From Halovulum dunhuangense (GTDB lineage Bacteria; Pseudomonadota; Alphaproteobacteria; Rhodobacterales; Rhodobacteraceae): DNA of 64,000 bases. Shown here piece by piece: positions 19,817 to 29,416 of this stretch. Below the pieces are notes generated by a model. That model was given only the letters and a program-made list of their open reading frames with translations, was not told the DNA's origin and searched no databases. Where the stretch lies: assembly GCF_013093415.1 (NCBI RefSeq), contig NZ_JABFBC010000001.1, positions 1,984,001-2,048,000 of the forward strand, written 5' to 3'. The stretch's first letter is position 1. The number at the start of each line of letters is the position of its first letter. Both the position numbers and the translations under genes were made by a program.

Positions 19817-21163
19817 TCAGCTGGTGAAAAGCCGCATGAGGTCGTTATAGGTCGCGAAGAGCATCAGCAACAAGACAAGTGACAGGCCAACCGTCATGGC
19901 AATGCGCATCACCGCCTCTGCCGGGGGTTTGCCCGCCAGCGCCTCGTAGCCGAACATCAGAAGGTGCCCGCCATCGAGAACCGGGATCGGAAACAGGTTC
20001 AGCATGCCGATCGCGGTCGAGATCACGGCGATCAGGATGATCAGGCTGAGGGCCCCCTGTTCGGCGCTCGCCCCCGAGACCTGCGCGATGCCCAGCGGCC
20101 CCTGCAGGTTGTCGGCGCCAAGATTGCCCAGGATGATGTGCTTGATGCCCGTCAGCGACTGCACGACCACGTCCACCGTGCGCTCTGCCCCGATCGCCAC
20201 CGCGCCCCACGGGGTTGGCGTATAGCTCTGCGGATAATAAAGCGCCTCGCCGCCCACGCCGATCATCACCCGCGTCTCGACGCTGCCATCGGGGTTCAGG
20301 CGCTCTGTCTCGCGCGGGGTGATCTCGAGTGCGATCGTCCGCTCGCCCCGCACCACTTCCAGCGCCAGCGGCGCGCCGCCCGAATTCATCACCGTGTCGC
20401 GCAGATCGCCGAAGGATTGCAGGCGCTGCCCGCCCGCGCTGCGGATGTAGTCGCCCGGTTCCAGCCCCGCGGCCGCGGCGGCCGAAAGCGGCTCTACCCC
20501 CGACACCAGCGGCGGCAGGGGATAGGGCGCGGACACGTTCAGCCGGTCGGTTCCGCGCTGGATCTCCAGCGACAGGGGCGCCGCCGATTCCATCTCGTCG
20601 GCCAGCTCGTAGATCTGGCCGAAACGCTCGATGGGGGTGCCGTTCACGCTGAGCACGCGGTCGCCGGGTCGCAGTTCCACCTGCTCTCCGGGAAGGGATG
20701 CGATCTCGCCGATCACCGGATCGTCGGTGCCCACGCCCTGCCACAGGGCAAGCCCGCCGAAGAGCACGATCGACAGGATGAAATTCGCGACCGGGCCCGC
20801 GGCCACGGTCAGGCTGCGCTTCCAGACCGCGGCGCCGTGGAAGCTGTGCGCGTAATCCTGCGGGCTCAGGTGATCGAGCGCGCCCGGGTCGGCCCGGCTC
20901 GACCCGTCCGCATCGCCCACGAACTTGACGAAGCCGCCAAGCGGCAGCGCCGCGACCTGCCATTTCGTGCCGCGCCGGTCGACCCAGCCCAGCAGGCGCG
21001 GGCCGAAGCCCAGCGAAAAGGTGTCCGCCTTGATGCCGCACCAGCGCCCGACGATGTAATGGCCGTATTCATGGACGAAGACGACGACGCCCAGCACGAT
21101 CACGAAGGCGATGGCCGAGGACAGGAAACCGCCCACGAACGGAAGGTTTGCGATCAGTTCCAT
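19817..21163 (-). CDS. rseP: Site-2 intramembrane zinc metalloprotease
   Basis: A 448-residue M50 protease. The active site HEYGH lies in the first membrane helix region (VVVFVHEYGHYIVGRWCGI), the PDZ region has LSAAAAAGLEPGDYI, and the second zinc motif is NLFPIPVLDGGH near the C-terminus. It cleaves anti-sigma factors and remnant signal peptides in the membrane. The ATG at 21163 starts MELIANLPFVGGF; the frame is open back to 21214 but the extra residues are not family-like. Lies between dxr and bamA, the standard order. Confidence 0.95.
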   Translation of the reverse strand: MELIANLPFVGGFLSSAIAFVIVLGVVVFVHEYGHYIVGRWCGIKADTFSLGFGPRLLGWVDRRGTKWQVAALPLGGFVKFVGDADGSSRADPGALDHLSPQDYAHSFHGAAVWKRSLTVAAGPVANFILSIVLFGGLALWQGVGTDDPVIGEIASLPGEQVELRPGDRVLSVNGTPIERFGQIYELADEMESAAPLSLEIQRGTDRLNVSAPYPLPPLVSGVEPLSAAAAAGLEPGDYIRSAGGQRLQSFGDLRDTVMNSGGAPLALEVVRGERTIALEITPRETERLNPDGSVETRVMIGVGGEALYYPQSYTPTPWGAVAIGAERTVDVVVQSLTGIKHIILGNLGADNLQGPLGIAQVSGASAEQGALSLIILIAVISTAIGMLNLFPIPVLDGGHLLMFGYEALAGKPPAEAVMRIAMTVGLSLVLLLMLFATYNDLMRLFTS

Positions 21164-21192
21164 GCGTCTGCCCCACTCAAACCGGCCGGATG

Positions 21193-22377
21193 TCAGCCCT
21201 GCCGCGCCACCCAATCCTCGCCGAAACGGCGTGTCCGTCGGTCATAGCCCATGACATCGTCCAATGAAATGCCTTCGCGGGCGGCCGCAGCCTCGGGCCC
21301 CAGCGCATCGAGCGCGGCCTCGACCAGCGCCGCCATGTCGAGAAAGCCGATCCGCCCGGCAAGAAACGCGTCGAGCGCCGCTTCCTTGGCCGCGTTGAAC
21401 ACGGCGCCAGCCAGGCCACCGGCGGCCATCACCTCGCGCGCAAGACGCAGCGCCGGGAAACGCACCGGATCCTCCGCCTCGAAATCGAGCCGGGATAGTG
21501 CCGCGAAATCCAGCCGATCCACCGGCAGCGGGCGGCGTTCGGGCCAGTTCAGCGCGAAGCCGATGGCGCCGCGCATGTCGGCCGGGCCCATCTGCGCGAT
21601 GATCGCCCCGTCGCGGAAGCCGATCATGGAATGGATGATCGACTGCGGATGCACCACCACCTCGATCTGGTCGGGCGTGACGCCGAAGAGCACCTGCGCC
21701 TCGATCATCTCGAGCGCCTTGTTGAACATGGTGGCGCTGTCGATCGAGATGCGCACGCCCATGCTCCAGTTCGGATGCGCCATCGCCTGCGCGGGCGTCA
21801 TCGCCGCCATCTCGTCGCGGCTGCGGGTGCGGAACGGCCCGCCCGAGGCGGTCAGCAGGAGCCGCTCGATCCCGCCACGATCCTCGCCCTGCAACGCCTG
21901 GAATATGGCGCTGTGCTCGCTGTCCACCGGCAGAAGCCGCGTGCCATGCGCGCGGCAGGTCTCGATCAGCAGCTGGCCCGCGCAGACAAGGCTTTCCTTG
22001 TTGGCCAGCGCCAGCGTCCCGCCGTTCCGCGCCGCCGCAAGGCCCGGTGCAAGGCCCGCGGACCCCACGATGGCCGACATCACCCAGTCGGCGGGGCGCT
22101 CGGCCGCCGCGATCAGCGCCTGCGGCCCGGCGGCGGCCTCTACCCCGCTGCCCGCAAGCGCTGCGCGCAGATCGTCAAGCCGCGCGGGATCGGCGGTGAC
22201 CGCCACCTGCGCCTTCAGCGCGCGTGCCTGTTCGGCCAGCAGCGCGATGTTGCCCGCGCCCGTGAGCGCCACGACCTCATAGGCCTGTGCGCCGCCCTGA
22301 CGGGTCAGCAGGTCCACCGTGTTCACGCCGATGGAGCCGGTCGCGCCAAAGATCGAAACCCGCCGCCGCCCGCTCAT
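21193..22377 (-). CDS. dxr: 1-deoxy-D-xylulose 5-phosphate reductoisomerase
   Basis: A 394-residue NADPH enzyme of the MEP isoprenoid pathway making 2-C-methyl-D-erythritol 4-phosphate. Motifs: RRVSIFGATGSIGVNTVDL (NADPH), LALANKESLVCAG, PVDSEHSAIFQAL (metal ligands), LLTASGGPFR and HPNWSMGVRISIDSATM. The ATG at 22377 overlaps the cdsA stop by four bases. The frame stays open upstream through cdsA, but that stretch is not protein-like in this frame. Confidence 0.97.
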   Translation of the reverse strand: MSGRRRVSIFGATGSIGVNTVDLLTRQGGAQAYEVVALTGAGNIALLAEQARALKAQVAVTADPARLDDLRAALAGSGVEAAAGPQALIAAAERPADWVMSAIVGSAGLAPGLAAARNGGTLALANKESLVCAGQLLIETCRAHGTRLLPVDSEHSAIFQALQGEDRGGIERLLLTASGGPFRTRSRDEMAAMTPAQAMAHPNWSMGVRISIDSATMFNKALEMIEAQVLFGVTPDQIEVVVHPQSIIHSMIGFRDGAIIAQMGPADMRGAIGFALNWPERRPLPVDRLDFAALSRLDFEAEDPVRFPALRLAREVMAAGGLAGAVFNAAKEAALDAFLAGRIGFLDMAALVEAALDALGPEAAAAREGISLDDVMGYDRRTRRFGEDWVARQG

Positions 22378-23177
22378 GCGAAGAACATCCCAAGCAGCGC
22401 ATAGGCCCAGAGCGCGCCGATCAGCCCGTCGAACCGGTCCAGAAGCCCGCCATGGCCCGGGATCAGCGACGACGCGTCCTTTACCCCGTAGCGGCGCTTG
22501 AGCCAGCTTTCCAGCAGGTCGCCGGCCATGCTGGCCACCGCCATGATGCCGCTCAGAAGCACGAGGACGGGCAGCGAGACGTGGCCCGAGAAAAGAAACG
22601 CCGTGCCCACGATCAACGCCGCCACCAGCCCGCCGATGGCGCCCGCCCAGGTCTTTTTCGGGCTGAGCCGCGGCCAGAGCTTCGGGCCGCCGATCAGGCG
22701 GCCTGCGAAATAGGCGCCGACATCGGCCGCGATGACCACGCAGACCAGCCACAGGACCAGCGGAAAGCCCTGCGCGGGGTCCGCGCGCATGTCCACGAGG
22801 ATCGCCATGGGCAGCGCGATATAGGCAAGCCCGGGCAGCATCCACTCGATCCGCGCCCGGTCCGACAGCGCGGTCAGCACCAGCCCTACCGCCAGCGCCG
22901 CCACCCCGTAGGGCAGATCGGCAAGACCCGTCGCCGCCACGCAGGCGGCCCCCGAGCCTGCCATGATCCAGAGCGTCCGGTCCGACAGCGACAGGCCCCG
23001 CAGCACGATCCGGCGGTATTCCCACAGCATCAGCCCGGTGCCGGCCATCACGAGGATGGTAACGTAAAGCCCGCCCCGCCAGAAATCGATCAGCGCGATG
23101 GCGATCAGGACGGCGGCCGAAGCCATGCGTACGCCAAGATCCGCGAAACTCGGGCCTTTGGGTGTCGTCTCCGTCAT
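22374..23177 (-). CDS. cdsA: Phosphatidate cytidylyltransferase
   Basis: A 267-residue polytopic enzyme making CDP-diacylglycerol from CTP and phosphatidate. About seven to eight membrane helices are evident. The family signature near the C-terminus is present as SMAGDLLESWLKRRYGVKD then IPGHGGLLDRFDGL. The start (ATG 23177) overlaps the uppS stop and its stop overlaps dxr, so uppS-cdsA-dxr are coupled. Confidence 0.96.
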   Translation of the reverse strand: MTETTPKGPSFADLGVRMASAAVLIAIALIDFWRGGLYVTILVMAGTGLMLWEYRRIVLRGLSLSDRTLWIMAGSGAACVAATGLADLPYGVAALAVGLVLTALSDRARIEWMLPGLAYIALPMAILVDMRADPAQGFPLVLWLVCVVIAADVGAYFAGRLIGGPKLWPRLSPKKTWAGAIGGLVAALIVGTAFLFSGHVSLPVLVLLSGIMAVASMAGDLLESWLKRRYGVKDASSLIPGHGGLLDRFDGLIGALWAYALLGMFFA

Positions 23178-23905
23178 CCGGTCGCCGCACCGAAGCGCCG
23201 CTCGCGGGCGCCATAGCGCTCGATGCAGCCGGCCAGCACCTCGGCGGTGAAATCGGGCCAGCAGATGTCGAGGAATTCGTATTCGGCATAAGCCGCCTGC
23301 CAGAGCAGGAAGTTCGAGATCCGCACCTCGCCGGAAGTGCGCAGCACCAGGTCCGGATCGGGCAGCCCCGCGGTATCCATGAAGGCGCCGAGCCGCGCCT
23401 CGTCCAGTTCGGCCGGGTCGAGCCGCCCTTCCGCCACCGCGGCCATCGCGCGGCGGGTGGCACGCAGGATCTCGTCCCGACCGCCATAGTCTATCGCCAC
23501 GGTGACGTTGAGCGCCGTGTTGCCGGCGGTCAGTTCCTCCAGCCAGCCCATCATTCCGCCAAGATCCGCGTCCAGCCGGTCGCGATTGCCGATGAAACGG
23601 ATGCGCACCCCTTCCTTCACCAGCCGCGCGCTTTCCTTCTTTATGTAGTGCCGGAACAGCCGCATCAGCCCGGCCACCTCTTCGGCCGGCCGCTTCCAGT
23701 TCTCGGTCGAAAAGGCGTAAAGCGTCAGATGCGTGATCCCCAGATCCGGGCACGCGCGCAGCACCTCGCGCAGGCGCTCCACGCCCTTGGCGTGCCCGGC
23801 AAGCCGGGGCATCCCCCGCCGCAAGGCCCAGCGGCCGTTGCCGTCCATGATGATGGCGACGTGGCGGGCCTCGGGCTTGCGGTGAAGGGCGCGGGTGTTG
23901 GGCAT
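23174..23905 (-). CDS. uppS: Undecaprenyl pyrophosphate synthase (cis-prenyltransferase)
   Basis: A 243-residue enzyme making the C55 carrier for peptidoglycan and other envelope sugars. Motifs: HVAIIMDGNGRWALRRGMPR (catalytic Asp and P-loop), GHAKGVERLREV, LTLYAFSTENWKRP and DLVLRTSGEVRISNFLLWQ. The ATG at 23905 begins MPNTRALHRKPEARHVAII; the open frame to 24016 overlaps frr and is not family-like. Confidence 0.97.
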   Translation of the reverse strand: MPNTRALHRKPEARHVAIIMDGNGRWALRRGMPRLAGHAKGVERLREVLRACPDLGITHLTLYAFSTENWKRPAEEVAGLMRLFRHYIKKESARLVKEGVRIRFIGNRDRLDADLGGMMGWLEELTAGNTALNVTVAIDYGGRDEILRATRRAMAAVAEGRLDPAELDEARLGAFMDTAGLPDPDLVLRTSGEVRISNFLLWQAAYAEYEFLDICWPDFTAEVLAGCIERYGARERRFGAATG

Positions 23906-23922
23906 CAGGCGGACATGCAGGC

Positions 23923-24489
23923 TCAGACCTGCATGATCTCCTCCTGCTTGTGCTCCAGCGCCGCGTCGATCTTCTTGATCGTCGCGTCGGTCAGGTCCTG
24001 GATCTCCTGCTCCCACAGCTTCTGGTCGTCCTCGCTCATGCCGGCGGCCTTGGCCTTCTTGAGCTGGTCCATCCCGTCACGCCGGACGTTGCGCACCGCG
24101 ATGCGGGCGCTTTCGGCGTATTGCCCGGCCACCTTCGCCAGGTCGCGGCGGCGTTCCTCGTTCAGCTCGGGGATCGGCAGGCGCAGGATCGTGCCGTCCA
24201 TCACCGGGTTGATGCCAAGCCCAGAGTTGCGGATCGCCTTGTCCACGGCGTTCACCAGGCTCTTGTCCCAGACATTGATCAGCACCATCCGCGGCTCGGG
24301 CACGTTGATCGTCGCGCACTGGTTGATCGGCATGCTCGAGCCATAGGCATCGACCATCACCGGATCCAGCATCGAGGCCGAGGCGCGGCCCGTGCGCAGC
24401 GAGGCGAATTCGCCCTTCAGCGCGGCAACCGCGCCATCCATGCGCTTGGCCAGCGCGTCGATATCGATGTCATCCACATCGTCGCTCAT
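23923..24489 (-). CDS. frr: Ribosome recycling factor
   Basis: A 188-residue RRF that, with EF-G, splits post-termination ribosomes. Recognised by [57 protein letters not shown] and the basic [16 protein letters not shown]. The start at 24489 has AAGGAGTATCCC directly upstream. Lies 13 bases after pyrH. Confidence 0.97.
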   Translation of the reverse strand: MSDDVDDIDIDALAKRMDGAVAALKGEFASLRTGRASASMLDPVMVDAYGSSMPINQCATINVPEPRMVLINVWDKSLVNAVDKAIRNSGLGINPVMDGTILRLPIPELNEERRRDLAKVAGQYAESARIAVRNVRRDGMDQLKKAKAAGMSEDDQKLWEQEIQDLTDATIKKIDAALEHKQEEIMQV

Positions 24490-24502
24490 GGGATACTCCT
24501 TG

Positions 24503-25276
24503 TCAGGCGCCGGTGGCGGCGCCCTGCAACTGGGGTTTGGTCTGCTCGGACACGATGGTGAACTTGCCACGCCCCGAAACGACGCCCACCAGCCCCTCGG
24601 GGGCGTTGAGCGAGAATACGATGATCGGCAACCGGTTCTCGCGCGCCAGCGCAATGGCCGAGGCGTCCATCACCTTCAGATTGCGGGTCAGCACCTCGTC
24701 ATAGCTGATCTCGGGGAAGAATTTCGCATCCGGGTTCAGCTTGGGGTCGCTGTCATAGACGCCGTCCACCTGCGTGCCCTTGAAGATGGCCTCGCAGGAC
24801 ATCTCGTTGGCGCGCAGGGTCGCGGCGGTGTCGGTGGTGAAATACGGGTTGCCGGTGCCGGCGGCAAAGACGCACACGCGCCCCTTTTCCAGGTGGCGCA
24901 CGGCGCGGCGGCGGATATAGGGCTCGCACACCTGGTCCATCGGAATGGCCGAGATCACGCGCGTGAACACCCCCATCGACTCGAGCGCCGACTGCATGGC
25001 GAGCGCGTTCATCACCGTGGCCAACATGCCCATGTAGTCGGCGGTCGTGCGTTCCATCCCCTGCGCGCTGCCCTGCAACCCGCGGAAGATGTTGCCGCCG
25101 CCGATCACCATGCAGATCTGGACGCCTGCCTCGCGCAGGCGCTTCACTTCGGCGGCGATGCGTTCGACGGTGGGCGGATGCAGCCCGAAGCCCTGCGGCC
25201 CCATCAGCGCCTCTCCCGAGATCTTCAGCAGGACGCGGCGAAATCGGGGTGTCGGGCTGTCGTCCGTGTCGGCCAT
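24503..25276 (-). CDS. pyrH: UMP kinase
   Basis: A 257-residue amino-acid-kinase-fold UMP kinase, the first step from UMP to UTP/CTP. Motifs include [62 protein letters not shown] and [16 protein letters not shown] 25276 with GGCGGAG upstream is preferred; ATG 25297 is a possible earlier start adding seven residues. In many bacteria tsf directly precedes pyrH; here a 2.2 kb region with an opposite-strand gene intervenes. Confidence 0.96.
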   Translation of the reverse strand: MADTDDSPTPRFRRVLLKISGEALMGPQGFGLHPPTVERIAAEVKRLREAGVQICMVIGGGNIFRGLQGSAQGMERTTADYMGMLATVMNALAMQSALESMGVFTRVISAIPMDQVCEPYIRRRAVRHLEKGRVCVFAAGTGNPYFTTDTAATLRANEMSCEAIFKGTQVDGVYDSDPKLNPDAKFFPEISYDEVLTRNLKVMDASAIALARENRLPIIVFSLNAPEGLVGVVSGRGKFTIVSEQTKPQLQGAATGA

Positions 25277-25511
25277 CCGGTCTGCTCCGCCTGTCATTAT
25301 TCCGGTCGCTAAAATGTCGGAAAAGAAGGGGGCTTTCAACGCCCAAACCGCGCGCGGAGAGCAAATTCGCGCAGCTTTCCGCCTTGGCCGAACCGCCGCG
25401 CATTTATCTCGCGGTTTCAAATTGATGCCATATTTCGCCGCCAACGTGCACCTATCGGCAAATGGCGGAGCCGCGTCTCCGGCCCCGCAGCCACGAAAGG
25501 CGCAAATCGAG

Positions 25512-27356
25512 ATGACCCCGAGAAAGCCCATGTTCACGAGTGCTGTCGCGTTTCGACCCCTGCTGGCTGGAACCGCACTCTGCACGGCGCTGCTCGCGGG
25601 CGAAGCTATGGCGCAGACGGTTGCGCTGAGCGCCCCCGGCACGGCCGTCCGAATCGAGGGGCGGCTTCTGTCCTATGACAACGGCACCTATGTGATCGAA
25701 ACCTCGATCGGCCAGATATCGGTGCCAACCGACGGGCTGGTCTGCGAAGGCGCGACCTGCCCCACCCCCGAACAGATCGCCCGCGCCAATGTCATCAACG
25801 GCGTGCCCGGCGAACGCGTGGCGCTGACCGCGACCACGGGCGGGCTGCGGATGGAGGGCACGCTCATCTCCTACGAGAACGGGCTCTACCGGATCGAGAC
25901 GCCGCTGGGCCCGCTCGAGGTTCGGGCGCAGGGAACGACCTGCGAGGGGCCGGGCTGCCCGCTGATCCCGCAGGACAGCGCGGCGCTTGCCCCCGCGCCA
26001 CAGACACAGACGCAGGCCGATGGCGCCCGCGTGACGGTCCCCCGCCTGGACCGCGCGCCGGATGTCCGTTTCGCGGGGCCCGCGCCGCTTCTCGACCGGG
26101 TCGTGCCCGCGCTTGTGGTCGACCTGGCCGATGCACGCGGCGCGCGCCTCGACATGGCCGATACCGTATCGGTCAGTGCGGCCGATGCCGCCGCTGCCGG
26201 TCTGCCGGCGGGGGGGATGGCGTTCAGCCTGGAAGAGAGGGGCGCGGGGACGCTGGTCGTCGCCCGCTATACCGAAAGCCCGGCCGAGGCGCTCTCGCTT
26301 GCGGACGGGGCCGAAACCGATATCGCCCTCGTGCCGACGCGGCCGGGCGCCCTGCCCGGTCAACCGCTTCTGGGAACCGAGGCGCTGGTCGCGGTCGTCT
26401 CTCCGCAGAACACCGTGGCGGCGCTTTCGGCCGAGGATCTGACGGAGATCTTCTCGGGTCGGGCGCGCAACTGGTCGGCCTTCGGCGGGCCGGATGCAGA
26501 CATCCGCGTGATCGGCCTGCCGCCGCGCAGCGACGTGACCGCGGCCCTTGCCGAGACGCTGCTTGCCCCGCGCGGGCTGAACGCGCGTGCGCCCGATACG
26601 TTGGTGGCGGACACCGACGCGCTGGCCGCGGCGGTTGCGGCCGATCCCACGGCCATCGGCTTTACCGTGCAATCCGCAAGCGACGGCGCGCGGCGGTTGG
26701 CGCTGTCGTCAAGCTGCGGCCTGACGGCCGAGGCGACGCCCGAGGCGGTGCTGACCGGGCGCTACCCGTTCAGCCGCGAGATCCGGGCGCTGCCCCGCGC
26801 CGGTGCCGGCGAAGAGGCGGGACTGGTGCTCGCCCATCTGCAAGGCGCCGCGCAGGACGTGATGACCGATGCCGGGATGATCGGCCCCGAACTGGTGCGC
26901 TTTTCCCTCGAACAGGAAATGGGCGGGCTCGCGGCGCGCCTGCCGCAGATCGGCGACGAGGATCGCCGCGCACTGGTCGATACCGCGCTCAGGATCATGC
27001 CCGCCGCCGAACGGCTGGGCACGGTGTTGCGCCTGACCGAGGCGGGCGACGCGCTCGATCCCGCCTCGCGCGAGCAGATCGGCCGGATCATCGACCTGGC
27101 CGCCGAGCAGGGCCTGGCCGAACTGTTCCTCGTCGGCCATGCCGAGGATACCGGCGACGCGTTCACCAGCCGCGACATGGGCCGGGCGCTGGCGCGCCAG
27201 GTGCGGTCGCTGATGCTGTCGGCGGATGTCGAGGGCAAGCTCGACACGACGCTGCTGCGCACCGTGGGCCTTGGCGCGGTGACGCCGATCGCCTGCGCCG
27301 ATGCGCCGGGCGCGGCCGCGTCCAACCGCAGGGTGGAGATCTGGGTACGGCGCTGA
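25512..27356 (+). CDS. Periplasmic phosphate-binding-protein-like / OmpA fusion protein
   Basis: A 614-residue exported protein. Signal peptide to about residue 35 (LLAGEAMAQ). Two tandem ~75-residue repeats follow, each with a RxEGxLxSYxNGxYxIET core and a Cys pair (VCEGATCP, then TCEGPGCP). Next is a PstS-like substrate-binding domain (about 180-440) with [31 protein letters not shown] and [14 protein letters not shown]. The C-terminus is an OmpA-like peptidoglycan-binding domain ([20 protein letters not shown], ending [10 protein letters not shown]). No transporter genes adjoin it, so a transport role is doubtful; an envelope-anchored sensor or scaffold is possible (inference). The start could also be ATG 25530. 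Confidence 0.82.
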   Translation: MTPRKPMFTSAVAFRPLLAGTALCTALLAGEAMAQTVALSAPGTAVRIEGRLLSYDNGTYVIETSIGQISVPTDGLVCEGATCPTPEQIARANVINGVPGERVALTATTGGLRMEGTLISYENGLYRIETPLGPLEVRAQGTTCEGPGCPLIPQDSAALAPAPQTQTQADGARVTVPRLDRAPDVRFAGPAPLLDRVVPALVVDLADARGARLDMADTVSVSAADAAAAGLPAGGMAFSLEERGAGTLVVARYTESPAEALSLADGAETDIALVPTRPGALPGQPLLGTEALVAVVSPQNTVAALSAEDLTEIFSGRARNWSAFGGPDADIRVIGLPPRSDVTAALAETLLAPRGLNARAPDTLVADTDALAAAVAADPTAIGFTVQSASDGARRLALSSSCGLTAEATPEAVLTGRYPFSREIRALPRAGAGEEAGLVLAHLQGAAQDVMTDAGMIGPELVRFSLEQEMGGLAARLPQIGDEDRRALVDTALRIMPAAERLGTVLRLTEAGDALDPASREQIGRIIDLAAEQGLAELFLVGHAEDTGDAFTSRDMGRALARQVRSLMLSADVEGKLDTTLLRTVGLGAVTPIACADAPGAAASNRRVEIWVRR

Positions 27357-27381
27357 AAGCGGGGCGCAAACCTACCCAGGG

Positions 27382-27414
27382 GAAAGGGCCGCGAAAGCGG
27401 CCCTTTCTGTTTGC
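27382..27414 (+). terminator. Intrinsic terminator of the PstS/OmpA fusion gene
   Basis: GAAAGGGCCGC (27382-27392) pairs with GCGGCCCTTTC (27397-27407) around a GAAA tetraloop, followed by TGTTT. Located 25 bases after the stop. The T tract is short, but the 11-pair stem is strong. Confidence 0.8.
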
Positions 27415-27447
27415 GGGATACCCCGTGAAACACCCGGTCGGACAACG

Positions 27448-27473
27448 AAAAAGGGCCGCTTTCGCGGCCCCTT
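27448..27473 (-). terminator. Intrinsic terminator of tsf
   Basis: Read on the minus strand: AAGGGGCCGC, loop GAAA, GCGGCCCTT, then TTTTT-CG; plus-strand bases 27451-27459 pair with 27464-27473 around TTTC. It lies 26 bases after the tsf stop. The stem and GAAA loop are nearly the same as the terminator at 27382-27414 but in the opposite orientation. Confidence 0.85.
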
Positions 27474-27498
27474 CCCGAAGTTCGAGGGCGGCTTGCGC

Positions 27499-28374
27499 TC
27501 AGCCCTTCATGGTCTTGGCGACCTCGGCCGCGAAGTCCTCTTCTTCCTTCTCGATGCCCTCGCCCACCGCGAGCCTGACGAAGCCCAGGATCTCGGCGCC
27601 GGCGTCCTTGGCGGCCTGGGCCACGGTCACGTCGGGGTTCATCACGAACTTCTGGTTCAGAAGCGTGACTTCCTCGAAGAACTTGTTCATCCGGCCGACG
27701 ATCATCTTCTCGATCACCGCATCGGGCTTGCCGCTTTCGCGGGCCTGGTCGGTCAGCACCTGCTTCTCGCGCTCGATCAGCGCGGGGTCCAGATCCTTTT
27801 CCGACAGCGAGGCAGGGTTGGTCGCGGCCACATGCATCGCGATCTGCTTGCCGATCGCCTCGTCGCCACCCTTCAGCGCGACCAGCACGCCGATCTTGCC
27901 CATGCCGTCAGCGGCGGCGTTGTGGATGTAGGCGGCCACGCTGTCGCCCTCGATACGGGCCATGCGGCGCACGGACATGTTCTCGCCGATGGTCGCGACC
28001 TTGTCGGTCACCACGTCGGCGACCGGCTTGCCGCCCATGTCGGCGGCCTTCAGCGCCTCGACATCCGACACACCCAGCGCGACGCCCGCGATACCGGCGA
28101 CCATCTTCTGGAAGTCGGCATTCTTCGCGACGAAGTCGGTTTCCGAGTTCACCTCGACCGCGACGCCGACGCCACCCTCGACGCGGACGGCCACAAGACC
28201 CTCGGCGGCGGTGCGGCCCGACTTCTTGGCGGCCTTGGCCAGGCCCTTGGTCCGCAGCCAGTCCACGGCGGCTTCCATGTCGCCATCGGTTTCGGTCAGT
28301 GCCTTCTTGGCATCCATCATGCCCGCGCCGGTCGTGTCGCGGAGTTCCTTCACCATCGCTGCGGTGATCGCCAT
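27499..28374 (-). CDS. tsf: Translation elongation factor Ts
   Basis: A 291-residue guanine nucleotide exchange factor for EF-Tu. The N-terminal UBA-like domain has [19 protein letters not shown], followed by [20 protein letters not shown] and [13 protein letters not shown], the Ts signatures. Second gene after rpsB, the universal rpsB-tsf order, with a 120-base spacer containing a hairpin. Confidence 0.97.
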   Translation of the reverse strand: MAITAAMVKELRDTTGAGMMDAKKALTETDGDMEAAVDWLRTKGLAKAAKKSGRTAAEGLVAVRVEGGVGVAVEVNSETDFVAKNADFQKMVAGIAGVALGVSDVEALKAADMGGKPVADVVTDKVATIGENMSVRRMARIEGDSVAAYIHNAAADGMGKIGVLVALKGGDEAIGKQIAMHVAATNPASLSEKDLDPALIEREKQVLTDQARESGKPDAVIEKMIVGRMNKFFEEVTLLNQKFVMNPDVTVAQAAKDAGAEILGFVRLAVGEGIEKEEEDFAAEVAKTMKG

Positions 28375-28448
28375 GTCATGCTCTCCTTGAAGGGAACGGG
28401 ACGCGCGGCGGCATGGGCCGCCGGCTTCCCCTGTCTTTGGATCGGATC

Positions 28449-28478
28449 GTCGCAGCGCCCTTAGCGGGCGGCTGCGAC
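28449..28478 (-). other. Hairpin in the rpsB-tsf intergenic region
   Basis: GTCGCAGCGCCC (28449-28460) and GGGCGGCTGCGAC (28466-28478) form a 12-pair stem with one bulged G and a five-base loop. It starts 16 bases after the rpsB stop on the transcribed strand. No T tract follows, so it is more likely a processing or partial-attenuation element that lowers tsf relative to rpsB than a full terminator (inference). Confidence 0.55.
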
Positions 28479-28494
28479 AGTCTCGTGACGGTGC

Positions 28495-29265
28495 TTACTC
28501 TGCCGCAGCGTCTTCGGCGGCCAGGTCTTCGGCCGGGGCCTCTTCCATCGCGCCCAGGTCGATCCCCTGCGAGCCAAGCTGCGCGGCCATGCCGTCCAGG
28601 GCGGCGGCGGCGACCAGGTCGCAGTAAAGCGCGATGGCGCGGGCCGCGTCGTCATTGCCGGGGATCGGGTAGTCGATGCCGGCGGGCGAGGAGTTGCTGT
28701 CCAGGATCGCGACCACCGGGATGCCCAGCTTCTTCGCCTCGGTCACGGCAAGCGCTTCCTTGTTGGTGTCCACGACAAAGATCATGTCGGGAACGCCGCC
28801 CATCTCGCGGATACCGCCGAGGGATGCCTGGAGCTTGGCCTGCTCGCGCTCCATGTTGAGGCGCTCTTTCTTGGTCAGGCCGGCGGCGCCCTGCGCCATC
28901 TGCTCGTCGATCGACTTCAGCCGCGCGATGGACGCCGACACCGTCTTCCAGTTGGTCAGCGTGCCGCCCAGCCAGCGGTGGTTCATGTAGTACTGGGCCG
29001 ACCGCTCGGCCGCCTCGGCGATCGGGCGCTGCGCCTGGCGCTTGGTGCCGACGAACAGGATCCGGCCACCCTTGGCCACCGTCTCGCGCACCGCGTTCAG
29101 CGCCGCGTCGAGCAGCGGCACGGTCTGGGTCAGGTCGATGATGTGGATGCCGTTCCGCTCACCATAGATGAACTGGCCCATGCGGGGGTTCCAGCGGTGA
29201 GTCTGGTGGCCGAAGTGAACGCCAGCTTCCAGCAGCTGACGCAGAGAGAACTCGGGAAGAGCCAT
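28495..29265 (-). CDS. rpsB: 30S ribosomal protein S2
   Basis: A 256-residue S2. Motifs: [55 protein letters not shown] and [16 protein letters not shown]. The tail after about residue 235 is acidic ([14 protein letters not shown]). The ATG at 29265 has AAGGAAACACAG upstream; the open frame to 29412 includes a non-S2 extension and crosses the likely promoter. Confidence 0.97.
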   Translation of the reverse strand: MALPEFSLRQLLEAGVHFGHQTHRWNPRMGQFIYGERNGIHIIDLTQTVPLLDAALNAVRETVAKGGRILFVGTKRQAQRPIAEAAERSAQYYMNHRWLGGTLTNWKTVSASIARLKSIDEQMAQGAAGLTKKERLNMEREQAKLQASLGGIREMGGVPDMIFVVDTNKEALAVTEAKKLGIPVVAILDSNSSPAGIDYPIPGNDDAARAIALYCDLVAAAALDGMAAQLGSQGIDLGAMEEAPAEDLAAEDAAAE

Positions 29266-29383
29266 CTGTGTTTCCTTTTCCGGTTTCGCCTCGGCGGGGA
29301 GAAGAGGCTTGCGCCCCAACCGGTGGACGCGCGGGGATTTCTCCCCCGCAGGCCCGAACCCGCCTGTGGATTTCGTAGGCCGG

Positions 29384-29412
29384 GCCATAAAGCAGCCCGC
29401 GCCCCTTTGCAA
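29384..29412 (-). promoter_or_regulatory. Candidate promoter of rpsB-tsf
   Basis: On the minus strand a TTGCAA (29412-29407) is followed by 17 bases and TATGGC (29389-29384), a reasonable sigma-70-type pair. It would give a leader of about 110 bases before rpsB. The leader could carry S2 autoregulation, but I cannot recognise a known motif. Confidence 0.5.
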
Positions 29413-29416
29413 GCCT

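Noticed and set aside
21193-23487. Long open frame suggesting a Dxr fusion
   Set aside because: Upstream codons are cdsA and uppS in another frame; the dxr start is the ATGA overlap at 22377.
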